DNA of 64,000 nucleotides from Butyrivibrio sp. X503. GTDB taxonomy: Bacteria; Bacillota; Clostridia; Lachnospirales; Lachnospiraceae. Of the stretch, positions 1 through 7,897 are shown piece by piece. The position numbers and the translations under genes are program-made. Every line of letters begins with the position of its first letter. Within the stretch, counting starts at the first letter, position 1. Below the pieces are notes generated by a model. The model had not been told where the DNA came from, did not search any database, and worked only from the letters and a program-made list of their open reading frames with translations. The stretch spans positions 62,001 through 126,000 of the forward strand of contig NZ_RAIQ01000002.1 in assembly GCF_003625475.1 (NCBI RefSeq), given 5' to 3'.

Positions 1-2
1 TG

Positions 3-1676
3 GGACCGCTGTTTAAGTTGCTGGAGGCTTCTTTTGAGCTTCTTGTTCCGCTTGTCATCGCCGCTATGATAGACAAAGGAATAGAAGTCGGAGACAGAAC
101 TTATGTTATCAAGATGTGTGGAATCTTGATCGCGCTTTGCGTGGTCGGCTTTGCTACGGCTATTACGGCGCAGTATTTTGCGGCAAAGGCGGCGGCCGGC
201 TTTGCGAGAAAGGTTAAGAGAGCTCTTTTTAATAATATTCAAAGCCTTTCGTTTTCGGATATGGACAGGGTCGGAACTTCTGCGATGATCACTCGCATGA
301 CAAGTGATGTCAATCAGGTCCAGCAGGGCGTTAATCTTACCATCAGACTTCTTTTGAGGTCTCCTTTTGTTGTGTTCGGCGCCATGATCATGGCATTTAC
401 GATCGACTTTAGGCAGGCTCTTATCTTTGTAGTGACGATAATTCTTTTGTTTGTTGTAGTCGGAGTGATAATGGCATGGAGTATTCCGGGCTACGGCAAG
501 ATTCAGAGCGGTCTTGATACGCTTCTTAGACTTACGCGTGAGAATCACACGGGCGTAAGAGTGATAAGGGCTTTCGGCCTGGAAACCAAGGAAAAAGATG
601 AATTTGGAAAAAGAAATAATGAGCTCATGAATCTGCAGCAGCATGTGGGCGGCGTGAGCGCGCTAATGAATCCTTTGACTTTTACGATCCTTAATCTTGC
701 GATTGCTTACCTTATTTATAAAAGTGCTGCTCTTGTAAATATCGGTGAGCTTTCAAGAGGACAGGTTGTTGCGCTCTATAATTATATGTCACAGATTCTT
801 GTTGAGCTTATCAAGCTTGCAAATCTGATTCTTACAATAACTAAGGCAATTGCATCGGGAGACAGGGTGCAGGAGCTCTTGGAATTAAAATCTTCTATGA
901 AGGACGGAGAATCTGACGAATTTGAAAATACCGAAATTCATATTGCTTTTAATGATGCATGCATGCGCTATACCGGGGACAGTGAGGACTCTCTTGAGCA
1001 TGTTGATCTTGAAGTTAAAAGAGGCGAGAAGATCGGTGTTATCGGTGGAACCGGTAGCGGTAAATCTACACTTATAAACTTGCTTCCGAGATTTTATGAT
1101 GTCAGAGAAGGAAGCGTTTTCATTGACGGAAAAGACGTAAGAGAATATAAGCTTGAGGCTCTTCGTGAAAGAATAGGAATCGTTCCGCAGAAGGCGGTTC
1201 TTTTCCATGGAACGATAAGGGACAATATGCGCTGGGGCAACGCGGGTGCTTCCGATGAAGAGATATTTGAGGCACTTAAAATAGCACAGGCGCTGGAAAT
1301 AGTTTTGGGAAAAGAAAACGGACTTGACCATATGGTCTCTCAGGGCGGAAAGAACTTCTCGGGCGGTCAGAAGCAGAGACTTACCATTGCACGTGCTCTT
1401 GTAAAAAAGCCTGAGATACTGATACTTGATGACAGTGCATCGGCACTGGATTTTCTTACCGATAAAAACCTAAGACATGCCATTTCCGAAATGGAGAATG
1501 CACCTACGACATTTATTGTTTCGCAGAGATCATCATCTGTGCATGATTGCGATAAGATAATTGTTCTTGATAACGGCGCTGTCGCCGGAATTGGTACGCA
1601 CGACGAGCTCCTTAATTCTTGCGAGTTATATAAAGAAATCTATGATTCTCAGTTTAAGCAGGAGGGAGCGGTATGA
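3..1676 (+). CDS. ABC exporter half-transporter with degenerate ATP site, 5' end outside window
   Basis: Membrane-embedded half-transporter: transmembrane domain followed by an ATP-binding domain. The reading frame is open to the left edge, so the true start lies upstream; the TTG at 18 is not a credible start. The ATPase half has a Walker A (GGTGSGKST, near residue 342 counted from 18) and a canonical signature FSGGQ. The Walker B region reads LILDD, so the catalytic Glu is Asp, and the switch His is Gln (VSQRS instead of AHRLS). These changes mark the degenerate partner of a heterodimeric exporter of the TM287/288 or BmrCD kind. It overlaps the next gene by four bases (ATGA), indicating coupled translation with its partner. 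The substrate (drug, lipid or peptide) cannot be read from sequence. Confidence 0.92.
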   Translation, partial: GPLFKLLEASFELLVPLVIAAMIDKGIEVGDRTYVIKMCGILIALCVVGFATAITAQYFAAKAAAGFARKVKRALFNNIQSLSFSDMDRVGTSAMITRMTSDVNQVQQGVNLTIRLLLRSPFVVFGAMIMAFTIDFRQALIFVVTIILLFVVVGVIMAWSIPGYGKIQSGLDTLLRLTRENHTGVRVIRAFGLETKEKDEFGKRNNELMNLQQHVGGVSALMNPLTFTILNLAIAYLIYKSAALVNIGELSRGQVVALYNYMSQILVELIKLANLILTITKAIASGDRVQELLELKSSMKDGESDEFENTEIHIAFNDACMRYTGDSEDSLEHVDLEVKRGEKIGVIGGTGSGKSTLINLLPRFYDVREGSVFIDGKDVREYKLEALRERIGIVPQKAVLFHGTIRDNMRWGNAGASDEEIFEALKIAQALEIVLGKENGLDHMVSQGGKNFSGGQKQRLTIARALVKKPEILILDDSASALDFLTDKNLRHAISEMENAPTTFIVSQRSSSVHDCDKIIVLDNGAVAGIGTHDELLNSCELYKEIYDSQFKQEGAV

Positions 1677-3403
1677 AAAAGAAGACACTAAAAAAAGTAT
1701 TAAAGCATGCCGGAAAATACCGCGGACTTATCTTTTTATCACTTACGCTCGCTGTCCTTACGGCAACACTTTCTCTCTATGTTCCGATACTTGCCGGTAA
1801 TGCGGTCGACTGCATTCTAGGAAAAGATAACGTTGATTTTAAAGGGATTTCTTTTATCCTATTTAAAATGCTTATAGTGATCGGTATCACGGCTGTTTCG
1901 CAGTGGATAATGAACAAGGCCAACAATGCCATTACATTTAAGGTTGTAAGAGATGTTAGGGCAGAGGCGTTTGATAAGCTTCAGATACTGCCTTTTGAGT
2001 ATCTTGATAAGGTTAAGACCGGAGATATTGTAAGCAGGATTATAGCCGATGTGGATCTTTTTGCTGACGGCCTTCTTATGGGATTTACTCAGCTGTTCAC
2101 CGGAATAGTCACTATTGTCGGCACTCTTGTATTTATGTTTTACCTTAATTTCAGGATTGCGATAGTGGTGGTTGCGTTAACGCCGCTCTCACTCTTGCTT
2201 GCTAGATTTATTGCAAATAAGTCCTTTGAATTATTCAAAAGACAAAGTGAGGCTAGATCCGAACAGACAGGCTTTATCGATGAGATGATAGGAAATCTTT
2301 CCGTGGTTAAGGCATTTGCGCACGAAGATGAAAACATGGAAGCCTTCGATGAAGTTAATGACAGGCTTTTTGATGCTTCCGTCAAAGCTGTATTTGTTTC
2401 CGCCATAACAAATCCGGGAACAAGGTTCATCAACAATATTGTCTACGCTGCAGTAGCTCTTTTTGGTGCATTTGCTTGTATTACTGGGAGGATGACTGTC
2501 GGAGGACTCACGATCTTTTTAAGCTATGCAACGCAGTATACCAAGCCTTTTAATGAAATCTCGGGAGTTGTCACGGAGCTTCAAAATGCACTTGCCTGCG
2601 CCGAGAGAGTATTTGCCCTTATAGAAGAACAGCCTGAACAAGCTGATTCCAAGGATGCTCCCGAAGCGTTTCTGCCCGAAGGAAATATCGTTATCGAGGA
2701 TGCGGCTTTTTCTTATGATAAGAGTAAGAGCCTTATTGAAGATCTTGACCTTAATATCAAGAAGGGGCAGAGAGTTGCAATCGTTGGGCCTACAGGTAGC
2801 GGAAAGACAACTCTTATTAATCTTCTTATGAGATTTTATGATGTTGATAAGGGTAAGATAAGCATAGACGGAATGGATATCCGTGATATCAAGAGAGCGG
2901 ACCTTAGAAATAACTTCGGTATGGTGCTTCAGGAGACATGGCTTAGAAGCGGCACTATAAGAGATAACATTACCCTTGGAAGAGAGGGCTTTACTGATGA
3001 TGAGATTATACAGGCTGCAAAGGCTTCTCACGCACACAGCTTTATCAAAAGGCTTCCCGAGGGTTATAACACCGTTATTTCGGAAAATGGCGGCAACCTG
3101 TCTCAGGGGCAGAAACAGCTCCTATGTATCACCAGAGTTATGCTGAATATCCCGCCTATGCTGATACTTGATGAAGCGACCTCATCGATCGATACCAATA
3201 CCGAGATGAGGATCCAGAAGGCGTTTAACAAGATGATGAGCGGAAGAACAAGCTTTATCGTTGCGCACAGGCTTTCAACCATACGTGAAGCCGACGTAAT
3301 ACTTGTTATGAAGGACGGACATATCATCGAGCAAGGAAATCATAAGGAGCTTCTTGATAAAGAAGGCTTTTACTATGAACTATATAATAGCCAATTTGCT
3401 TAA
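1673..3403 (+). CDS. ABC exporter half-transporter with catalytic ATP site, partner of upstream gene
   Basis: Full-length 576-residue half-transporter with about six membrane segments in residues 1-310 and an ATP-binding domain from about 345. Walker A GPTGSGKTT (near 372), Walker B LILDEATSSID with the catalytic Glu (near 497) and the switch His in AHRLST (near 530) are intact. The signature motif is LSQGQ, with a Gly changed to Gln. It therefore complements the upstream protein: its Walker motifs pair with that protein's good FSGGQ signature to form the active site, and its altered LSQGQ faces the degenerate site. The four-base overlap with the upstream gene supports a heterodimer. Substrate unknown. 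Confidence 0.93.
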   Translation: MKKKTLKKVLKHAGKYRGLIFLSLTLAVLTATLSLYVPILAGNAVDCILGKDNVDFKGISFILFKMLIVIGITAVSQWIMNKANNAITFKVVRDVRAEAFDKLQILPFEYLDKVKTGDIVSRIIADVDLFADGLLMGFTQLFTGIVTIVGTLVFMFYLNFRIAIVVVALTPLSLLLARFIANKSFELFKRQSEARSEQTGFIDEMIGNLSVVKAFAHEDENMEAFDEVNDRLFDASVKAVFVSAITNPGTRFINNIVYAAVALFGAFACITGRMTVGGLTIFLSYATQYTKPFNEISGVVTELQNALACAERVFALIEEQPEQADSKDAPEAFLPEGNIVIEDAAFSYDKSKSLIEDLDLNIKKGQRVAIVGPTGSGKTTLINLLMRFYDVDKGKISIDGMDIRDIKRADLRNNFGMVLQETWLRSGTIRDNITLGREGFTDDEIIQAAKASHAHSFIKRLPEGYNTVISENGGNLSQGQKQLLCITRVMLNIPPMLILDEATSSIDTNTEMRIQKAFNKMMSGRTSFIVAHRLSTIREADVILVMKDGHIIEQGNHKELLDKEGFYYELYNSQFA

Positions 3404-3429
3404 AGAATCAAAAATTAACAAAATTAACA

Positions 3430-3458
3430 TTTACTTCACAAACGTGTCATGGTATACT
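3430..3458 (+). promoter_or_regulatory. Probable sigma-A promoter of the Q/N-rich pair
   Basis: TTTACT at 3430-3435 and TATACT at 3453-3458 are separated by 17 bases, 45 bases before the start of the first Q/N-rich membrane protein. The -10 is strong and the -35 weak. No clear terminator follows the exporter pair, so some read-through is possible. Confidence 0.5.
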
Positions 3459-3502
3459 TTGAAATAAGTTGAAAAAAATTTTGTTGCAAGGGGATAATAA
3501 TT

Positions 3503-4669
3503 ATGGATAATCAGATCAATCAGCAGTTTAGCGGACAGAACAATTCAAATAACAATCCGCAATTCAATTCTCAAAATCAGTTTAATAATCAGCCCAATCC
3601 TCAGCTTAATCCACAGGTTAATCCTCAGCCGGATAATGAGATGAGTTTGGAATCACTTGAGAAGAAGTATTCACAGATGAATCCTAAAATGAATCAACAG
3701 GTGAATCTTCAGATGTATCAGCAGGGATATCAACAAGGATATCAGCAGGGATATCAGCAGCCGTACACTCAGGTTCCTCAGAAGAAGGGCTGGGATAATA
3801 AATACTTTATCTATATAGGTGGCGCAGTAGCTGCGGTTTTGATTCTTTTTACTTTGTATAACATGAAAGAATCACAGACACCTTCTACAGATCCTACAAT
3901 CGGTGCATCCACTACGGAGTACGCATCGGAAGATACCTCAACTATCAATCCCGATGTATTTACGCAAGAGGAAGAAGATGTTGATGAAACTGTGACTTCG
4001 GAAGCAAAAGAAGATGCAACGGAGTCTACAGATGATGAGAGTTTAGAACAGAGAGACCCCAGTGAGTTGACTAAGACAATTCCTTATGAAATTCCCGAAT
4101 ATAACGGAGATACTTTTGTCAGTCATTCTTTGGGAATAACTTTTAATAAACCTTCCGATTATCGTTTCTTGTCAGAAGATGAGCTTGCTAAAGATGATGA
4201 AGCTGCCGAAGGTGATTTTTATCAAGTATTAAAAGAAGATATCGATTCCAACAAGTATAGAACGGAAATGTTCGCTGAGCCGGATTCTTCATCTAATGAT
4301 GTAGGATATGTCACGGTGAGCGTGGTACGTAATCTCGGTCTTAAATTATTAAGATACTCCGGAAAGAGCGATGATGAAATAATAGACGAGTTTTGTAGAA
4401 TTGAGACTGAAAAAATAGAAGAAGATGAACAAGGATATATAGATAATCTTGATAAGGTTAGCAATGTGGATATCACGATCACTAAGGGAGAATTTTGTGG
4501 CAAACCTTGTATTGTAAAGAATATTGCTATTGGATTTAACAATGGCGGTAGTGCTCATAATAAGATGATAATTATGGTAAAAGACGAGTTCTTGGGAAAT
4601 ATTTCGGTATTGAATTTCTCTGAAGCTGATTGCGATAAGAAAATTGCTATCTTTTCAAGCGTAGAATGA
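3503..4669 (+). CDS. Single-pass membrane protein with Gln/Asn-rich N-terminus, paralog 1
   Basis: Unrecognised 388-residue protein. Residues 1-95 are extremely rich in Gln, Asn and Pro, with a run of YQQG repeats around residues 72-86. One membrane segment covers about residues 101-119 and is preceded by the basic stretch QKKGWDNK, which suggests that the N-terminus is cytoplasmic. Next come a Ser/Thr/Asp/Glu-rich linker (about 125-190) and a globular C-terminal domain (about 195-388). The C-terminal domain, the membrane segment and the juxtamembrane text (DPTIG.STTE) match the downstream gene, so the two are tandem duplicates. There is no signal peptidase site or sorting motif. An RBS (AAGGGG) lies 9 bases before the ATG. 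Function unknown; a stress or envelope sensor is only a guess. Confidence 0.8.
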   Translation: MDNQINQQFSGQNNSNNNPQFNSQNQFNNQPNPQLNPQVNPQPDNEMSLESLEKKYSQMNPKMNQQVNLQMYQQGYQQGYQQGYQQPYTQVPQKKGWDNKYFIYIGGAVAAVLILFTLYNMKESQTPSTDPTIGASTTEYASEDTSTINPDVFTQEEEDVDETVTSEAKEDATESTDDESLEQRDPSELTKTIPYEIPEYNGDTFVSHSLGITFNKPSDYRFLSEDELAKDDEAAEGDFYQVLKEDIDSNKYRTEMFAEPDSSSNDVGYVTVSVVRNLGLKLLRYSGKSDDEIIDEFCRIETEKIEEDEQGYIDNLDKVSNVDITITKGEFCGKPCIVKNIAIGFNNGGSAHNKMIIMVKDEFLGNISVLNFSEADCDKKIAIFSSVE

Positions 4670-4709
4670 TCTTGTAAATGCACACAATAGCTTTGCTAGG
4701 GGAGTTTTT

Positions 4710-5759
4710 ATGGATAATCAATTTAATTCACAGCAGAATATGCAGAGTGGTTCATATGGGCAGTTCAATCAGAATATGCAGAGTGGTCCATATGGGCAGT
4801 TCAATCAGAATATGCAGAGTGGTCCATATGGGCAGTTCAATCAGAATATGCAGATGAACCCCAATAACGGCGGCTCCAATAATAAATGGTATATTATCGG
4901 AGGAGCTGTGCTTGCGGTACTGATTCTTTTTACATTGTGGAATTACAATTATTCAAAGGTACAGCAAAAAAATTCCGATGATCCTACTATTGGAGTATCG
5001 ACAACAGAAGTTGCATCGGCACAGGACACTTCAGCTGTCGTTGAAGAGAAAACAGAAGCTGAGGAAAAAGAAGAATCTGCAACTGCTGAAAAATCCGAGG
5101 ATTTAAACGAGAACTCTTCAGATACAGAAACTGATTCCGATAGCTCTACAACCTATTCAACAACATATACTATAACTATCCCGAGTTATCTTCCGGGTAC
5201 AACGGTTGATGAAGGCTATATAAGTACCTCTCTGGAATTGAAATTTGACAAACCTGAAGGATTTGAGTTCGCAAGCCAAGAGGAACTTGCAAATAATGAT
5301 GGCGTAGATCCAGAGAATTTCCGTTTGAATTTACATAGCGACATAATAAGCGGAAAGATCAGAACCGAGATGAATGCTTCAAATAAAGACATCGGTGCGG
5401 TTGTACAAGTACGTGTAAAATATGACCCCAGAGTCGGTGAACTTAGAGGCTACGGCATGACGGATGATGATATATTGGGTGATGTCACAGAGGCTATGTT
5501 TGAGCAGGTTCTGGATAAAGAAGAGCTGAAATCTCAGTTTGGTGCAAAAGAAATCACATATACTGTAGGTGAGGGAGAATTCTGCGGTAAAAGTTCCAGG
5601 AGTATCAACTTTGTTCTGGAATTTGATGGAGGCAGAAAAAAGTATTTAAATGAGCGTTTGATCCTACGAAATGATATGGTCGCTTATATTGTTGTTTTAG
5701 GAAACTCCGAAAAAGAGTGTGAACAATATCTGAGCTATTTTAGCGAATTTAAGATTTAA
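4710..5759 (+). CDS. Single-pass membrane protein with Gln/Asn-rich N-terminus, paralog 2
   Basis: Unrecognised 349-residue paralog of the gene 40 bases upstream. The N-terminus holds three tandem copies of a 12-residue unit, NMQSG(S/P)YGQFNQ (residues 10-45), then an Asn/Gly stretch. One membrane segment (about 60-80) follows, with the shared DPTIG.STTE text, an acidic Ser/Thr/Glu linker and a C-terminal domain. Both copies contain GEFCGK and end in a Ser-Glu-x-(D/E)-Cys segment. The shared cysteines (GEFCG and SE.(D/E)C) could form a disulfide if the domain is extracytoplasmic. An RBS (AGGGGAG) precedes the ATG. The pair is probably co-transcribed and ends at the hairpin at 5826. Function unknown. 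Confidence 0.8.
   Translation: MDNQFNSQQNMQSGSYGQFNQNMQSGPYGQFNQNMQSGPYGQFNQNMQMNPNNGGSNNKWYIIGGAVLAVLILFTLWNYNYSKVQQKNSDDPTIGVSTTEVASAQDTSAVVEEKTEAEEKEESATAEKSEDLNENSSDTETDSDSSTTYSTTYTITIPSYLPGTTVDEGYISTSLELKFDKPEGFEFASQEELANNDGVDPENFRLNLHSDIISGKIRTEMNASNKDIGAVVQVRVKYDPRVGELRGYGMTDDDILGDVTEAMFEQVLDKEELKSQFGAKEITYTVGEGEFCGKSSRSINFVLEFDGGRKKYLNERLILRNDMVAYIVVLGNSEKECEQYLSYFSEFKI
4737..4844 (+). repeat. Coding minisatellite, three 36-base units
   Basis: Three direct 36-base units encode the repeated 12-residue segment of the second Q/N-rich protein. By eye units 2 and 3 are identical and unit 1 differs at a single base (Ser versus Pro codon). This near identity indicates recent expansion by slippage or unequal recombination. 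Confidence 0.9.
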
Positions 5760-5825
5760 ATCATGTCTGTAAAATAATCATATAAGACATCAAATATCTT
5801 CAAAAACTATAGAAAAGATAACCAT

Positions 5826-5866
5826 AAATGCGTTAATATTGTATATGACAGTATTAACGCATTTTT
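5826..5866 (+). terminator. Intrinsic terminator after the Q/N-rich pair
   Basis: A perfect 13-base-pair stem (AAATGCGTTAATA at 5826-5838 with its complement at 5852-5864), a 13-base loop and a short T tract. It lies between the stop at 5759 and the pyrophosphatase start at 5893. Confidence 0.75.
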
Positions 5867-5892
5867 ACGTTATGATTTTTGGGAGATAATGT

Positions 5893-7539
5893 ATGGAAAA
5901 GCAGAATAGGCCGGTAATTGTCATAGGACACAAGAATCCCGACACAGATTCGATATGTGCGGCAATAACTTACGCTAATCTCAAAAGCAAGATAACAGGG
6001 GATGAATATATTGCTTGCAGAGCAGGACATCTCAACGAAGAGACGCAGTTTGTTCTGTCTCATTTCGGTGTGGAGGTTCCTGTATATATAAAAGATGTGA
6101 GAACTCAGGTGCGCGATATGGAGATCAGGATGCTCGAAGGTGTCGGATCAGATCTTTCTCTCAAAAAAGCCTGGGCCAAAATGAGAGACGCCGAGGTTGT
6201 GACTCTCTGCGTTACCGATAATGACGTACTAAGCGGTATCGTTACTACAAATGATATCGTTGAAACATATATGGATGTTATAGATCCCGGAATCCTTTCG
6301 CAGGCGCATACTTCGTATAAGAATATCGTCGAGACGATAGACGGAGAGCTCCTTGTAGGGGATATTACGGATAATCTTACTAAGGGAAAAGTGGTCATAG
6401 CGGCCGCAAGCCCTGAGATCATGGAAAATCTTATAAATGAGGGCGACGTTGTAATTCTTGGAAATCGCTATGAGACTCAGCTTTGTGCTATTGAGATGAA
6501 CGCGGGATGCATTATAGTCTGTGAAGGCGCTGAAGTTGCCAAGACCATTCAGACTCAGGCAAAAGAGCACGGAACCAAGATCATCACGACGCCTCATGAT
6601 ACCTTTATAGTTGCGAGACTTATCAATCAGAGCATTCCGATTGAACATGTCATGAAAAAAGACAGCACCGTTCATTTCCACATGGACGATTACATCGAGG
6701 ATATTCAGGATGTTATGGCGCAGACCCGTCACAGATACTTCCCGATCCTTGATAAGAGTAATCACTACATCGGAATGATCAGTAGACGTAACTTCTTGGG
6801 AGCTAAAAAGAAACAGCTCATCTTAGTTGATCATAATGAAAAGAATCAGGCAGTAAACGGCGCCGATTCAGCTGAAATATTAGAGATAGTGGATCACCAC
6901 AGGCTTCGTACGATCGAGACTGCAGGCCCTGTATTCTTTAGAAATCAGCCGCTTGGATCAACATGCTCGATCATCTATCTTATGTACAAGGAAAACGGTG
7001 TTGAGATAGATAAGACGACAGCGGGACTTTTACTTGCTGCGATCCTATCCGATACGCTTATGTTCAGATCTCCTACATGCACTCTTATAGATAAGAACGC
7101 AGGAGAGGAGCTTGCTAAGATAGCGGGAGTCGATTTTGAGGAGTTCGCAAAAGAGATGTTCCATGCCGGATCTAATCTAAGCGGAAAGTCCGCAAGCGAG
7201 ATCCTTCATCAGGACTTCAAGAAGTTTACGGTTGATGACCTTACGATCGGAATCGGTCAGATAAATTCGATGAGCGCTGAAGAACTTGCGGAGATAAAGA
7301 ACAGGCTCGAGCCCGAGCTTAAGAATGTAGCCAAGGAAGACGGCCTTGATATGCTGTTCTTTATGCTTACAAATATCATCGAGGAGTCATCTGAGATCAT
7401 ATTTGAAGGCGCCAAGGCTCAGCATACTTTGAACAATGCTTTCGGAATAAATGTAACGGGAGATACGGCGAAATTACCCGGAGTTGTTTCACGTAAGAAA
7501 CAGCTTCTTCCCGCAATTGTAGAGACAATTCAGCAGTAA
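5893..7539 (+). CDS. ppaC: Manganese-dependent inorganic pyrophosphatase with CBS and DRTGG regulatory insert
   Basis: Cytoplasmic family II pyrophosphatase (DHH superfamily) that hydrolyses PPi to phosphate and pulls biosynthetic reactions forward. The catalytic core shows HKNPDTDS (residues 13-20), the DHH triad (near 334-336), SDTLMFRSPT (near 386) and a C-terminal DHHA2 domain with SGKS (near 430), which binds substrate. Between the first motif and DHH is an insert of about 230 residues: a CBS domain, a DRTGG-like domain and a second CBS domain. At 548 residues it matches the long regulated form rather than the roughly 310-residue plain form. In this family the CBS pair binds adenine nucleotides (AMP/ADP inhibit; ATP or diadenosine polyphosphates activate). 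An RBS (GGGAG) precedes the ATG; the upstream terminator isolates it from the Q/N-rich pair. Confidence 0.96.
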   Translation: MEKQNRPVIVIGHKNPDTDSICAAITYANLKSKITGDEYIACRAGHLNEETQFVLSHFGVEVPVYIKDVRTQVRDMEIRMLEGVGSDLSLKKAWAKMRDAEVVTLCVTDNDVLSGIVTTNDIVETYMDVIDPGILSQAHTSYKNIVETIDGELLVGDITDNLTKGKVVIAAASPEIMENLINEGDVVILGNRYETQLCAIEMNAGCIIVCEGAEVAKTIQTQAKEHGTKIITTPHDTFIVARLINQSIPIEHVMKKDSTVHFHMDDYIEDIQDVMAQTRHRYFPILDKSNHYIGMISRRNFLGAKKKQLILVDHNEKNQAVNGADSAEILEIVDHHRLRTIETAGPVFFRNQPLGSTCSIIYLMYKENGVEIDKTTAGLLLAAILSDTLMFRSPTCTLIDKNAGEELAKIAGVDFEEFAKEMFHAGSNLSGKSASEILHQDFKKFTVDDLTIGIGQINSMSAEELAEIKNRLEPELKNVAKEDGLDMLFFMLTNIIEESSEIIFEGAKAQHTLNNAFGINVTGDTAKLPGVVSRKKQLLPAIVETIQQ

Positions 7540-7554
7540 TATGAGAGGCAACCT

Positions 7555-7860
7555 ATGGATGAACTTAGAAAGTTATTACTTCATGAAATAATCGGAATAT
7601 ACGGCCCGACAGTCGGCCAGGGAATCGGCTCTGTGATCATTCCTGCATTTATCGGCGATTTTAAGAAGATGCTCGAAGATTCCAAAGACAACAAGACTGT
7701 CTCCGAAGAATACATGACGGAAGATAAAAAAGTCCACCTTATCATCAAGGGCAAAAAAGCTCTCGGAGCAAGCGGGATGGACTATCTTGTCACCGGCTGT
7801 GTACTAAATGACAAAGATATATTTGCATATAGCGCCGACGTGGGCATTGTGCAGATATAA
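7555..7860 (+). CDS. Small conserved-looking protein of unknown function
   Basis: A 101-residue soluble protein that I do not recognise. It starts with an amphipathic helix (DELRKLLLHEIIGIYG), then a Gly/Ile-rich stretch, a Lys/Asp/Glu-rich middle and a C-terminal half that looks like beta strands (VHLIIKGKKALG). There is no signal peptide or membrane segment. A GAGAGG ribosome site lies 6 bases before the ATG, and only 15 bases separate it from the pyrophosphatase gene, so the two are probably co-transcribed. Confidence 0.65.
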   Translation: MDELRKLLLHEIIGIYGPTVGQGIGSVIIPAFIGDFKKMLEDSKDNKTVSEEYMTEDKKVHLIIKGKKALGASGMDYLVTGCVLNDKDIFAYSADVGIVQI

Positions 7861-7897
7861 TAGAGATGAAAAATCAATACTAGGAGGTGGATTTTTT

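Noticed and set aside
885..1331. Long minus-strand open frame inside the first exporter gene
   Set aside because: It lies wholly inside a strongly conserved ABC domain on the other strand and has no ribosome site or family match; it is a codon-bias shadow. The same holds for the other internal antisense or alternate-frame open frames.
4737..4844. Regular 36-base repeats as a CRISPR array
   Set aside because: Units are directly adjacent with no spacers and in frame with a coding sequence; they are a coding minisatellite.
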